DNA of 50,545 nt from Acidobacteriota bacterium (GTDB taxonomy: Bacteria > Acidobacteriota > Terriglobia > Bryobacterales > Bryobacteraceae). Both the position numbers and the translations under genes were made by a program. The notes under the pieces were generated by a model. The model worked only from the letters and a program-made list of their open reading frames with translations. It did not search any database and was not told the origin of the DNA. Positions 1-8,714 of this stretch are shown in pieces. Location of the stretch: assembly GCA_003223115.1 (NCBI GenBank), contig QHXW01000168.1, positions 1 to 50,545 of the forward strand. The letters are read 5' to 3'. How positions within the stretch are numbered: the first letter of the stretch is position 1; each line of letters begins with the position of its first letter.

Positions 1-392
1 ACACCGAAAAGGAACCCATCGCTGCAAGTGTCGTCGGTACATGCGAACAAGTCCATGAACGAAGCGTTCAGGGTCACCGTTGGCAGTGCAGGACCTATAC
101 TAAGGAAATTGTCCGGCGAATCGACGAAAGGCAGCGCCGGCCCTGGGACTCCGTCGAGATCTACCGGTCCCATGCTCGTTACGACAAATGTATTGTCGTC
201 CGGCTCAAAAGTGCCGTTCATCGTCCCCGAAAGGACAGACCCGAGGTCAGGGGAGTGATAAGTGAAAGTCAGGATATCCGCTCGGCTTGTGCCCGCTGCT
301 AGCGAAAGCAACAAGGGGAGGATGGCTACCCTAATGCAAAAGTTCTTGAGTGCGTTGGTGAGGAACATCGGATCGCGCCTGGTTGCAAACAT
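1..392 (-). CDS. Exported protein of unknown function, N-terminal part (runs off left edge)
   Basis: An open frame on the minus strand starts at ATG 392 (or ATG 368, eight codons later) and is still open at base 1, so about 130 residues are present. The N-terminus has a basic stretch, then a hydrophobic core (AILPLLLSLAAG) and a likely cleavage site after ...SRA, which is a signal peptide. The mature part is acidic and rich in Gly, Asp and Thr (GSVLSGTMNGTFEPDD, then a CTDDTCSDG segment). That composition resembles the PEP-CTERM/beta-sandwich type of secreted bacterial proteins, but the C-terminus that would show a sorting signal lies outside the window. No catalytic motif is visible and the function is unknown. 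The alternative plus-strand reading has no recognisable features. No strong Shine-Dalgarno precedes either start. Confidence 0.6.
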   Translation of the reverse strand, partial: MFATRRDPMFLTNALKNFCIRVAILPLLLSLAAGTSRADILTFTYHSPDLGSVLSGTMNGTFEPDDNTFVVTSMGPVDLDGVPGPALPFVDSPDNFLSIGPALPTVTLNASFMDLFACTDDTCSDGFLFG

Positions 393-611
393 AACGCATT
401 GTCAGAGCCGTGGGAATCAGGTGTACGCCTGGGCACGGGCGCTTGGACGCCGTCCAGTTTGCCGGAGTCAGATCCATTCCGTAAGTACTTGGTTTCCAAC
501 ACAAAACGACCGTAAATGCTTGTTAGGCGCTTATAGCGAGAGGCCAGACGATGCCGAACCCGAAGCAGCGGCGCTGCGATGGCCTCGAATGCCGCACGGG
601 GAATCAATAAG

Positions 612-803
612 TTACCGGGCGGTATGTTGCTGATCCATGATTCGGCCCGAGATCGCGCCATAATGACTCAGCCGAATCGTCAGGCCGCTCGCCGGCGCGC
701 TAACCTGCAGAACGGCGCCAATATAATTCGCTTTGGAAACTTCGATTCTATAGTTGCCAACAGTAAGATCGAAAAGATCGAAGCGGCCGGCGCTATCAAG
801 GCC
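612..803 (-). pseudogene. Fragment of a carboxypeptidase-regulatory-like domain
   Basis: Reading leftward from the stop of the CPBP protease gene, and in the same frame, the minus strand encodes about 63 residues with the typical pattern of the carboxypeptidase-regulatory-like (CnaB-like) beta-sandwich repeats common in Solibacter exported proteins. These are DSAGRFDLFDLTVGNYRIEV, then a hydrophobic strand (ANYIGAVLQV), then LTIRLSHYGAISGRIMDQ, which looks like the junction into the next repeat. It stops at TAA 614-612. There is no start codon and no signal peptide, so it cannot be a whole gene. It is best read as the leftover of a larger exported protein. From 393 to 611 no coding sequence is recognised. 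Confidence 0.55.
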
Positions 804-1685
804 TCAGAAAAAAAGATGCTTGGTGGTGTCGACCAGTGCATGCAGCAGGGCCGACGAAATCACGCTCGAGCCTCTCTGAAACACTTTGCCGTAAGCGAAC
901 CCGGCGATGGTCGCCAGGATCATGTAGCGCCAGTTGGGCAGCGCGCCCGGGCCATTATTCAGATGAGCGCATCCAAAAACGATCGAAGCCACTAGCAACA
1001 CACCGGTCGTCGAGCCGAACTTCTGCATCATCCAGTTCTGTATAAGGGATCGAAACAGAAGCTCTTCAGGCAGCGCCGTTCCGGCAAAGATCACTAGAAA
1101 GGTCTTTCCGGCCGCCAGACCCGAAAGATTCGCCGGCAGATGAAATGCCGGGATGAACGTCAACAAAAGCCCGAGCCCGATCAGCACCGGAGTCACAATC
1201 ACAAATGCGATCAGCGGATCCACGAAGTCCATCAAACGGTGCGGCAGATTGTACTTCATGCCCTTGAGAGCACGAAAACCCAGAAACAGAACCAGCGCGA
1301 GCGTCAATGCAATGCCGTATGCCATCGTGTGGACAGTGCCCTGGATAGGCCTCGGTATCCATTGGCTCCCGGCATTCAATTCCACCGGAAGCCAGAGCAG
1401 CAGAATTACGATGATGTCGGTCCATGTTGCGGCGCTGCCCTCTTTCCCTCGAACAAAAACGATCGTGACGGGAACCAGCGTGTAGCAGACAATCAGCAGC
1501 ACAAGCGGCAGGTTCAGCGAGCCATAGTAAGCCACTCCCAGGCAAAATGCGGCACTCAACAGCGCTGGGATCAGGAAGAGAACCTTCGGGCTGCGATGAA
1601 ATAATTTTCGGAGCGCCGCCGGAACCGGCGGAAAGAAGAATGCCAGAACGATCGCCAGAAATGTAAGCGGAACGAGCGTTCGCAC
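804..1685 (-). CDS. CPBP family intramembrane metalloprotease (Abi/CAAX protease-like)
   Basis: A 293-residue multi-pass membrane protein with about seven to eight hydrophobic segments. The CPBP (PF02517) signature is complete. Motif 1 is the paired glutamate with arginine (LPEELLFRS, about residues 205-213). Motif 2 is FGCAHLNN, with the first conserved His. The third is SALLHALVD near the C-terminus, with the second His. Known members are intramembrane endopeptidases related to the CAAX prenyl protease Rce1, some linked to bacteriocin immunity; the substrate here is unknown. The start is GTG at 1685: a stop lies just upstream in frame and no ATG occurs near the N-terminus. The preceding bases do not form a well-spaced Shine-Dalgarno. 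It stands alone between a decayed fragment and the divergent glycosidase gene. Confidence 0.85.
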   Translation of the reverse strand: MRTLVPLTFLAIVLAFFFPPVPAALRKLFHRSPKVLFLIPALLSAAFCLGVAYYGSLNLPLVLLIVCYTLVPVTIVFVRGKEGSAATWTDIIVILLLWLPVELNAGSQWIPRPIQGTVHTMAYGIALTLALVLFLGFRALKGMKYNLPHRLMDFVDPLIAFVIVTPVLIGLGLLLTFIPAFHLPANLSGLAAGKTFLVIFAGTALPEELLFRSLIQNWMMQKFGSTTGVLLVASIVFGCAHLNNGPGALPNWRYMILATIAGFAYGKVFQRGSSVISSALLHALVDTTKHLFF

Positions 1686-1813
1686 CCTGCGATTATCTCA
1701 GGAAACGCCATGAGCCCCCGGCAGCCCTCGGAGCTTTTTCGTAGCGCCTCGATGCGCCAGCGGGGTAAACTTTCGATGAAGAATCAAAACAAATAATAGA
1801 GGGAACGAAGCGC

Positions 1814-4120
1814 ATGAATCGAACCGCCGCACTCATGTTTGGGATAGGAATGGGCATTATTGTTGCACAAGCAGCCACGGTCAGCCCGCTGTTTTCGCGC
1901 GGCTTTACCGTGCTCCCCCAGCCCCAGGAAGTCAGTCTTGGACCGGCGGATTTCAAGTTCTCTGCCGAGTGGCGGCTGGAGCTTAGTCCGGGAGTAGCGG
2001 CGGACAGCGTGGCGCCTGCAACTCTACGAGAGGACCTGAAATCCAGATTCAACCTGACTCTCGAGCCTGCTGGGCGGACGCGCGGCAAAGTCGTGCGCCT
2101 TCGTCTGACGCCCGGTGCCATCGCCATCGGGCCCGCACAGGATCGGGATAAAGAAGTACTGGCCGCGCAGGCATACGAGCTCGACCTGAAAGACGATGTC
2201 ATCGACATCACCGGTAATGCCGCGGCGGGTTTGTTTTATGGGGTGGAGACGTTCGTGCAGCTCCTGAAGCCGCAAGATGGAAGCTTATGGCTGCCGCAAG
2301 CGCACGTCAAAGACTGGCCGGACCTGCAGCTTCGCACCATCTACTGGGATGACGCGCATCACCTCGACCGTTTCGATGAACTGAAGCGCGCCATTCGGCA
2401 GGCGGCGTTTTATAAGGTCAACGGTTTCGCCATCAAGCTCGAGGGACATTTCCAGTTCAAGAGCGCGCCGGCCGTGACCGAGCCGCAGGCGCTATCGCCC
2501 GCCGAGCTTCAGGAACTGACTGATTATGGATTACGCTATCACGTCCAGCTCATTCCATATCTGGATGCCCCCGCGCACATCGCGTTCATCCTGAAGCATC
2601 CCGAGTACGCGCACCTGCGCGAGTATCCCGACAGCAATTATGAGATCTGCGCCACCAATCCTGACTCCGTCAAACTTATGCTCGGCATGTTTCACGATCT
2701 GATGGACGCAAACAAGGGTGTCCGGTACATCATTCTTTCGACAGATGAGCCGTACTACATCGGCCTGACGGATAATGCGCAGTGCCACGAAGCTGCGCGC
2801 GCTAAAGAACTGGGCAGTGTAGGCAAACTGCTGGCGGAGTTTGTCACCAAGGTCGCCGATGATCTGCATGCTCGCGGGCGCACGGTTCAATTTTGGGGTG
2901 AATATCCAATGGAGACCAGTGACGTAGCTTCGCTTCCCAAGCATCTGGTGAATGGAGAGATTTACGGTCCCAAATTCGACCCGCTGTTCAAGGCGCACGG
3001 GATTCGATCTACGTTCTACATTTCAATTGAAGGTGAAGAGAAGCTGTTTCCGGATTACGCCATCCTGCCGGCGTCTGCGCGGCTGCATCCAGGGCGCGCC
3101 ACCGACACGCACATCAATTCTAACTTCGAGATGATTTCCTACGGGCCGGCCCGGCAGAACGCAGATCTCATGGGCGTTTTTGTTGCGGGATGGGCCGACA
3201 TGGGTCTGCATCCGGAAACCTTCTGGCTGGGATGGGTTGTCACGGCAGCGATGGGCTGGCACCCGGGAACCCCGGATCCGTCGGAATCCATCGGCACTTT
3301 TTTCCCCTTGTTCTACGGACCTGACGCGCGCAACATGGGGCGCATCTACGAACTGATGAGCCGGCAAGCCCAGTTCTGGAACGATAGTTGGGAGACGACG
3401 GTTTCCACTTCGCGAAAACCGATTTTCGGAAACTCCGACCATGTCTACAATCCGCGGCGGCCGGTTCACGACCAGACGTTGCCGCTGCCGCCGGTTCCGT
3501 CACCGGAATACTTGCAGTCCCAATCTAATTGGAGCAGAGACAATTCGCGGCGGCTCGAATTGGCTGCGCAGGCGCGCGCGGAAAACCAGGAACTCCTCGG
3601 TCTTCTGTACGCGAATCTGCGGCACGTGGCGCATAACCGGTACAACCTGGAAGTGTTCGTCTCCATCGCTCGCCTCTGCCGTCAGAACCTGGACATGTTG
3701 GATGACCTCGCGCAGGTCAGCGGCCACCTGGAAGCCGCGCAATCGGCGGCCACCAACCAGCAACCGCAAGCAGCGGTGGATTCGATCGACCAGGCTCTCG
3801 ACGCGGCTGAATCCATCCGGAAGGAGCGCAACCGGGTTTACCAGGATACTCTGGAAACCTGGTACAAGAGCTGGCTCCCTCGCGTGGAGCAGGCTAACGG
3901 CCGGCGATACTTGCACGATCTGGATGACGTAAAGGATCACCTTCCCGACCGCACCGCGGACATGAGCTATTTGATTTACCGCGAACTGCTGCTACCTTTG
4001 GGCGATTGGGCGAAAGCTGTTGAATCAGCTCGCAACCAATTTGCCCAGAAGCACGGCTTGGCTGTGCGGACTGGCGAATTCAACTGGAAGGATACCGGTT
4101 CAGATGCGGGCGGGCGGTAA
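1814..4120 (+). CDS. Exported glycoside hydrolase family 20-like protein (beta-N-acetylhexosaminidase-like)
   Basis: A 768-residue protein with a signal peptide (hydrophobic core FGIGMGIIVAQA, about residues 8-20). Residues 30-160 resemble the zincin-like GH20 N-terminal domain (GFTVLPQPQEV and GLFYGVETFVQLL). From about 165 to 500 there is a TIM-barrel region (LRTIYWDDAHHLDRFDELKR and VQLIPYLDAPAHI). In classical GH20 enzymes the catalytic Asp-Glu lies in HxGGDE; here the equivalent is ILSTDEPYYIG, with D311 and E312 kept and the Gly-Gly replaced by Ser-Thr. The last 200 residues are helical. It probably cleaves a terminal amino sugar outside the cytoplasm, but the altered motif leaves the substrate open. 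The start ATG 1814 has a GAGGG about 10 bases upstream. A diverged copy of its 3' end lies at 5704-5853. Confidence 0.8.
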   Translation: MNRTAALMFGIGMGIIVAQAATVSPLFSRGFTVLPQPQEVSLGPADFKFSAEWRLELSPGVAADSVAPATLREDLKSRFNLTLEPAGRTRGKVVRLRLTPGAIAIGPAQDRDKEVLAAQAYELDLKDDVIDITGNAAAGLFYGVETFVQLLKPQDGSLWLPQAHVKDWPDLQLRTIYWDDAHHLDRFDELKRAIRQAAFYKVNGFAIKLEGHFQFKSAPAVTEPQALSPAELQELTDYGLRYHVQLIPYLDAPAHIAFILKHPEYAHLREYPDSNYEICATNPDSVKLMLGMFHDLMDANKGVRYIILSTDEPYYIGLTDNAQCHEAARAKELGSVGKLLAEFVTKVADDLHARGRTVQFWGEYPMETSDVASLPKHLVNGEIYGPKFDPLFKAHGIRSTFYISIEGEEKLFPDYAILPASARLHPGRATDTHINSNFEMISYGPARQNADLMGVFVAGWADMGLHPETFWLGWVVTAAMGWHPGTPDPSESIGTFFPLFYGPDARNMGRIYELMSRQAQFWNDSWETTVSTSRKPIFGNSDHVYNPRRPVHDQTLPLPPVPSPEYLQSQSNWSRDNSRRLELAAQARAENQELLGLLYANLRHVAHNRYNLEVFVSIARLCRQNLDMLDDLAQVSGHLEAAQSAATNQQPQAAVDSIDQALDAAESIRKERNRVYQDTLETWYKSWLPRVEQANGRRYLHDLDDVKDHLPDRTADMSYLIYRELLLPLGDWAKAVESARNQFAQKHGLAVRTGEFNWKDTGSDAGGR

Positions 4121-4402
4121 CCCCGAGAGAATAAGTAACTTATTTCGCTCCGTCACACGATTGACGCGGGGACTGCTATATGAGAATACTCTGACTGATC
4201 CCGTGACTTTCACTATAACCGCCGTGGTCCTCGCCGCATTTCGGTGGCGCAAACGAATTCTCTTGTAATGCGGGCCGGGGTCCGTCCGGACCCATGTTCA
4301 TGATCACCGTTACGCATTGCGCACTGGCCCACTGCGGCGAAACAATGCCGTTCTGTGCGGCCGCATGATGTGCTCCGAGCCGCGTCCATCGGGCGTGGGA
4401 TG

Positions 4403-4962
4403 CTACTGCACCTCGACCTGCATTTTATTCGAGTAGATGTTACCGATACCGATCAGATCGCGGCACACCTGGATCGTGTAAAATCCCGGCTCGCTCATAT
4501 CGTAAACCTTCAAGAGCTTCTCTTCTTTGCGTATTTTGTCGCCGGCGCAAGTGCCAGTAGTATTTGGCTCCCCTTAATGGGCGGTCTCCTGATTGCAGCA
4601 GCCCATTCCGTCAAGGGTGCTTCCAATCCATGGACGTTGAGGACATGGACCTCATAATCCCGTTCCACAAATAATCGGTCCCAGAGCGCGACGCCTGCTT
4701 TTGAAGTATTCGACAGAACTATGTGGATAGTCACGTCTTCCCGAGGATTCGCCGTCGTCTTATCCGTCGTGATGACAAGCTTTATGCCCGCGGGGCGTTG
4801 CTCTGCTGCCTTGCCCACCAGACATTTTGCTGGGCAGAGGCTCGCGCAGGCGAATAAGAATTGTAAAGCCGAAATGGGGGCGCTGGTCAGGCAGGAGCGT
4901 TTATTCGGTGTGCCTTGCTCTTTCACGCCAATCGCGATGACAGCACGTTCCGACAGCATCAC
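4403..4962 (-). pseudogene. Frameshifted gene for a small exported protein of unknown function
   Basis: Two minus-strand frames join into one protein. The first half runs from ATG 4962 (or an in-frame GTG about 12 codons later) through a hydrophobic stretch (SALQFLFACASL) into a beta-rich region (IKLVITTDKTTANPREDVTI, then VALWDRLFVERDYEVHVLNV). The reading then has to change frame at a run of four C on the plus strand (4570-4573). After that it continues with GEPNTTGTCAGDKIRKEEKL and ends MSEPGFYTIQVCRDLIG...QVEVQ at TAG 4405-4403. One extra G in the run would restore a single frame of about 185 residues. The product looks like a small Ig-like secreted protein; no family is recognised. The break may be true decay or a consensus error. 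Confidence 0.55.
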
Positions 4963-5001
4963 AAATGAGAAACCCTCGCAGTTGGTTGATCCGGCATTAA
5001 C

Positions 5002-5651
5002 TTACTTATTGGCTGTGGGCCTCACTCGCACGTCCGGGTTCGCGGTGCTTCCCGACGTCACGTGCAACGTTCCCCCTGGGATCCACGTTTCGTGGTCCGG
5101 CACTTCCACCTCGAAGCCGATGTCCTCGTCAGGCGGCACAAGCACCCTGAAATTAGAAGGCCCCCGATGCTAATCGGTTTGTCAGGAGCGTTTCGACGCC
5201 ACAGGTGAACAGTGCCGTTTACAGGCTCTCCAGAGCCGTCGTCGACAATGCTGCCGGCCACCACGGCGTATTTTGGCCCGATGACGACGCCGACCTTGAC
5301 CGAGGGAATCGCAGGGCTTAACCCCACTATGGGCTCCTTGCCGTTACTATAGAATTGGAAAGACGTATCGGGGTATCCACCCTCCTCCTTTCTTTGCAAG
5401 GACCCAGTACGTTCCCCACTCGAGGCGGCGGATTGTGAAAAGGCCGTCTTGGTCGGTAGATACATATTCCACGGCCTTGGCAAGCGTCACGCCTCGCCGC
5501 TTCGCGGTAACCATTGCCCCAGCTACTGGCTGACCGCGCGTATCCACAACTTAACTTTACGTTCCGCGGTACCATCGCCCGCCCAAGCAGCTACCGCGAG
5601 CAGCAGGGTGAAGACACAAAACCACGTGCGCCTGATTTTTAGTCGCATACC
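5002..5651 (-). pseudogene. Frameshifted exported protein with a carboxypeptidase-regulatory-like domain
   Basis: Four consecutive minus-strand pieces in different frames read as one protein of about 215 residues. It begins with a signal peptide at ATG 5651 (RTWFCVFTLLLAVAAWA). Next comes a regulatory-like domain (VDTRGQPVAGAMVTAKRRG, DQDGLFTIRRLEWGTYWVLA), then VGVVIGPKYAVVAGSIVDD with GEPVNGTVHLW, and a tail ending VRVRPTANK at TAA 5004-5002. The frame changes fall near 5549-5555, at CCC 5380-5382 and at CCCCC 5161-5165; each could be repaired by one base. The domain type is known from cell-surface proteins of Acidobacteriota and from the periplasmic part of TonB receptors. It lies directly downstream, on the opposite strand, of the glycosidase fragment. 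Confidence 0.6.
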
Positions 5652-5703
5652 CGACGCCCTCATCGTAACTGAAACGCATCCGGATTTGCCGCCAGTTCTC
5701 GTA

Positions 5704-5859
5704 ACCGCGGACATGTGCTACCTGATTTACCGCGAACTGCTGGCGCCTTTGGACGATTGGGCGAAAGCTGTTGAATCGGCGCGCAACCAATTCGTCGGGA
5801 AACACGGCCTGCCCATGCGGACTAGCAAATTTCAACGGGCGGGATACCGGTTTTGTTAG
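5704..5859 (+). pseudogene. Second, truncated copy of the 3' end of the GH20-like gene
   Basis: The 150 bases from 5704 closely match 3953-4102, the last part of the GH20-like gene. Both share the peptides YLIYRELL, DDWAKAVESARNQF (GDWAKAVESARNQF in the intact gene) and KHGL...RT. The identity by eye is roughly 80 percent, with one single-base indel near the end. The copy has no start of its own; upstream of 5704 the similarity fades into the promoter side of the broken regulatory-domain gene. It ends in frame at the TAG near 5859. It is a relic of a second glycosidase gene or of a duplication that spanned 4121-5703. It is in the same orientation as the intact gene, so the two form a direct repeat about 1.75 kb apart. 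Confidence 0.75.
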
Positions 5860-5950
5860 ATGGGCCAGCGGAACAGAATTAAAGAAACTCACTTCGCCCT
5901 TGAAAAATTGCCGGATCAATTGCATGATAGGCCGGAGGAGGACACGCCCT

Positions 5951-6643
5951 ATGAAAACGTTCGCGGTCGCGCTTGCGCTGATGATTCCCGCGCTGGCGCA
6001 AGACGTTCCCTGGCAGGCTCGTCTTCAATACATCGAAGCCTGCTCCTGCGATCTCTTTTGTCCCTGTTATTTCAATGATCACGCGTCACATCAGGGTACC
6101 GGTGAACATAAGTGCAACTTTAATAACGTGGCCCGGGTGGTTACGGGCAAGCACGGTGATGTGGATTTGACCGGCCTGAAAGTCTGGCTCTCGGGTGATC
6201 TCGGTTCCGACTGGGCCACCAAAGGACAGGCGGATTGGCTGATCGCCACATTCGAGCCAAAGGCAACCAAAGAGCAGAAAGACGGCTTGATTGCGATCCT
6301 CACCAAAATCTATCCGGTGAAATGGACCTCGGTCCAGATGGACACGTCGGATATCGCCTGGCACGTTTCACCAGACGGCAAGACCGCACATGCAAAGTTG
6401 GGTAACGGCAAGGGTGAGGTCAATCTGACTCGCTTCGATGGCAGCGATCCGGTTCATGGCGCGATGATCCAAAATGTGCGCTACTTTGCAGCCACCTGGA
6501 ACAGCCCCTTCTCGCTCTACCACTCCGATCATTACTACAAAGGTTTCGGTAAGAATTATCAGTTGCACCACGCCAACGGCTTCACCATCACAGTGGAATC
6601 CAGCTCAGATGGCAAACGTGTAACCACAAAGAAGGCAGATTAG
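5951..6643 (+). CDS. DUF1326 domain exported protein
   Basis: A 230-residue protein. The start is ATG 5951, preceded by a clear GGAGGAGG about nine bases upstream; earlier in-frame ATG codons would read through the duplicated glycosidase fragment. A short signal peptide (MKTFAVALALMIPALAQ) is followed by the DUF1326 hallmark EACSCDLFCPCYF (about residues 27-39) with its Cys-x-Cys and Cys-Pro-Cys pairs. The rest is a beta-rich domain with a His-rich end (LYHSDHYYKG, YQLHHANG). DUF1326 (PF07040) has no proven function; the clustered cysteines and histidines suggest metal or redox binding, which is inference. It appears monocistronic, with a hairpin just downstream. Confidence 0.85.
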   Translation: MKTFAVALALMIPALAQDVPWQARLQYIEACSCDLFCPCYFNDHASHQGTGEHKCNFNNVARVVTGKHGDVDLTGLKVWLSGDLGSDWATKGQADWLIATFEPKATKEQKDGLIAILTKIYPVKWTSVQMDTSDIAWHVSPDGKTAHAKLGNGKGEVNLTRFDGSDPVHGAMIQNVRYFAATWNSPFSLYHSDHYYKGFGKNYQLHHANGFTITVESSSDGKRVTTKKAD

Positions 6644-6661
6644 ACAGCGCGTTCGATAGGA

Positions 6662-6687
6662 GACCGCTGTCGGCATTGGCAGCGGTC
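6662..6687 (+). terminator. Hairpin downstream of the DUF1326 gene, possible terminator
   Basis: GACCGCTG (6662-6669) pairs perfectly with CAGCGGTC (6680-6687) across a 10-base loop, and the stem can extend a few pairs with a bulge. It starts about 18 bases after the stop codon. There is no T tract, so it is only a weak candidate for an intrinsic terminator. Confidence 0.35.
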
Positions 6688-6696
6688 CTCCCCTGC

Positions 6697-6789
6697 CTGC
6701 TCGCACCGAGGCGACCGTGAGCGAGCGGTGCCCCACTTGCCCCTGCATTTTTTGTCTGCTCGCACCGAGCCGCGACCGTGAGCGAGCGG
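6697..6789. repeat. Two tandem copies of a GC-rich dispersed repeat
   Basis: The unit CTGCTCGCACCGAG...CGACCGTGAGCGAGCGG occurs at 6697-6728 and again at 6756-6789, differing by a one- or two-base insertion in the centre. Each unit is partly self-complementary (GCTCGC near one end, GCGAGC near the other), so it can fold as a hairpin. From memory, related sequences recur between genes in Solibacter-like genomes. The pair sits in the 300-base gap between the DUF1326 and DUF4398 genes, which otherwise holds only the hairpin upstream. Confidence 0.6.
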
Positions 6790-6942
6790 AACGCGCCGCC
6801 GTGTAATCTCTCGCGCAAACCGGCCCGATGCGAGCAAATTGTTCCACTGTGGCCCCACCTCAACTCGTTGATATTTTCCATACGTGACTCAAAACAAACG
6901 GACGGCACACTAAGTGCTCTTAGGCACTCGGAGGTGTACGCC

Positions 6943-7827
6943 ATGAAACTGAACGGCCTCATTTTGTTTCCTCTTTTTGGCATCCTGAGCGTATCCGCGC
7001 AGGATCTGACTGTTCCCGCTACCGTTCAGCCTCCGCGCAGCGAGCCCATTTATCGAGTCACGGTCGTCGAACGAACGACCAAAGCGATCAATTACGGACA
7101 TCTCACACTGCCCACCAAAATCGATATGAAAGGTACTGTCCTGCTCCCCGAGGCTCGCGGTGAGGCGCAGGTGCAGAGCCTCCGGGGCGCGACAAAGATT
7201 GAAGTCAAGATCCACCACCTGGAAGCGCCTACAAGGTTCGGCCCTGAATACCTGACCTATGTACTCTGGGCCATCAGTCCGGAGGGCCGCCCGGTAAACC
7301 TCGGGGAACTTGTCGCTGGCCCATCAAATAAAGCCAGCGTGAAAGTATCGAGTGATCTGCAGGCGTTTGCTCTCATCGTTACGGCAGAGCCCTACTTCTC
7401 GGTACTGCAGCCAAGTGATGTGGTTGTACTCGAAAACATGGTGCGGCCTGATACCGTCGGAAAGGTGCAAGAAGTCGACGCTAAGTATGAACTGCTGCCC
7501 CGCAAACAGTTCACCTATAACACCGCAAATCGTGGCGCCGCCTCCACCGGACCCAAGGTTTCGATGGATGAGTATGAGGCTGTGCTGGCGCTCTATCAGG
7601 CCCAAAACGCGCTTCAGATTGCTAAAGCAGCGGGCGCCGACACACAGGCGGCCGATAGTTATCGAAAGGCTGAGCAGTTATACCAGCAGGCTCTGAATCT
7701 GCAGGCGCACAAGGGCGAGAGCAAGCAGATCGTCACGACCGCCAGGGAATCCGCGCAGGCAGCCGAGGACTCGCGCGCCATCACCGTCAAACGCCAGCAG
7801 CCCGAGGCCGTGATAACTAGGCCGTAG
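6943..7827 (+). CDS. Exported DUF4398-type protein lacking an OmpA domain
   Basis: A 294-residue protein. The start ATG 6943 has GGAGGT at 6930-6935; the open frame extends further upstream but only through the repeat region. Residues 1-20 form a signal peptide (LILFPLFGILSVSAQ). Residues 25-165 are an all-beta domain of a type I recall from acidobacterial OmpA-family proteins (YRVTVVERTTKAINYGHL, LTYVLWAISPEGRPVNLGEL). Residues 205-280 are helical with the DUF4398 pattern (YQAQNALQIAKAAGADTQA, SYRKAEQLYQQALNLQ). In the OmpA-type relatives a coiled coil and a peptidoglycan-binding OmpA domain follow; here the protein stops after AITVKRQQPEAVITRP. No OmpA remnant is seen in the next 150 bases. 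It is probably an envelope protein, either truncated or a natural short form. Confidence 0.7.
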   Translation: MKLNGLILFPLFGILSVSAQDLTVPATVQPPRSEPIYRVTVVERTTKAINYGHLTLPTKIDMKGTVLLPEARGEAQVQSLRGATKIEVKIHHLEAPTRFGPEYLTYVLWAISPEGRPVNLGELVAGPSNKASVKVSSDLQAFALIVTAEPYFSVLQPSDVVVLENMVRPDTVGKVQEVDAKYELLPRKQFTYNTANRGAASTGPKVSMDEYEAVLALYQAQNALQIAKAAGADTQAADSYRKAEQLYQQALNLQAHKGESKQIVTTARESAQAAEDSRAITVKRQQPEAVITRP

Positions 7828-7956
7828 CGCGGCGCCGCTGCCCAAGTGTTTCTCCCAGAACGTACTCGTTTAACCGGCTTTGAACCAGCGAGAACTCTGC
7901 GCCCTGCCCCATTGCTTATGTAATTAAGTAGCGGGATTGGGGTATATATAATGGAC

Positions 7957-8595
7957 TCAAGGTGGCCAAGAAGGCAGTCCCAACTGTTCGCCGGCAAAGG
8001 AAGCGGAATACTTCAGCACGCACAGATATTCTTTGCCGTGCACCAGAAGTTTTTCGGCCGCCGCCCGCACCCCTGACGGCGCGCTGCTACACGGCGGCAG
8101 TTGTTCCACCGCGCGCTCGCGTGAACAGCACAGGCGTCTGATTCCAGGGCAGGGCCGAAATCCAACCTACTCCGGCTTCTTCCGACTGCACCGTGTTGGC
8201 CAACGCCGCAGCGCCTTTATCAAATACCAACGTGACGGTGTCATGCGCAATCTGCGTGCGATCCAGCATCCCCAACTTGCGCGCCAGGGATGTGGAGAAT
8301 TCCTCGCCATCGGTGATGTTGCCGTGGTAAACGAGATGACACAAGCTCAGGCCGTGGTCCCCATCCAGAACGTAGCTGAGACCTACCTGACGCAGATGGT
8401 GACGGCCCTGCTTATTATGACCGCGCTGCGCCAGTTGATTCCGCATGTTGTTGCTGGCTATATATGTGTGTAAAAATTCGTGGCGTCGTAGGACAGCAGG
8501 CGCCGACTCACCAACTGTTTTTCTTTCCATAAGCCGAGTAAACGTAGTGTATAGAGGTCATGAGGATCTATCATGTCCAGTAGCAGGAGTTCAAA
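7957..8595 (-). mobile_element. Degraded IS1634/IS4-type transposase
   Basis: The minus strand carries the core of a DDE transposase of the IS1634 group. From right to left it shows LYTLRLLGLWKEKQLVSRRL, LLSYDATNFYT, then after a frame change IASNNMRNQLAQRGHNKQGR, RHHLRQVGLSYVLD, LCHLVYHGNITDGEEF and VTLVFDKGAAALAN. After another break it ends with LLVHGKEYLCVLKYSASFAG and a stop at 7959-7957. The frame change near 8465 falls in a CACATATATA stretch. The N-terminal domain and the C-terminal third of a normal element (450-550 residues) are missing, and no terminal inverted repeats or target duplication could be identified. It is an inactive relic, AT-richer than its surroundings near 8540-8660. 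Confidence 0.75.
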
Positions 8596-8714
8596 GGTAC
8601 ATAATCCTCATCAATGCAATTATATTATTTACAGAAAAGTAAAAACGAAGCCAAATCCCAAAACCGGACACTACAAGGAAGTGCCCGCGATGGTTACGCG
8701 GAAGCTAAACACGC

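Noticed and set aside
262-633. A 123-codon plus-strand frame near the left edge
   Set aside because: It is antisense to the exported protein start at its left end, has no ribosome-binding site and no domain.
4130-4144. Perfect short palindrome AATAAGT-A-ACTTATT after the GH20-like gene
   Set aside because: Arms of seven AT-rich pairs and no T tract; too weak to call a terminator or operator.
6697-6789. Repeat pair considered as a CRISPR array
   Set aside because: Only two units, unequal in length, with self-complementary arms and no cas genes nearby.
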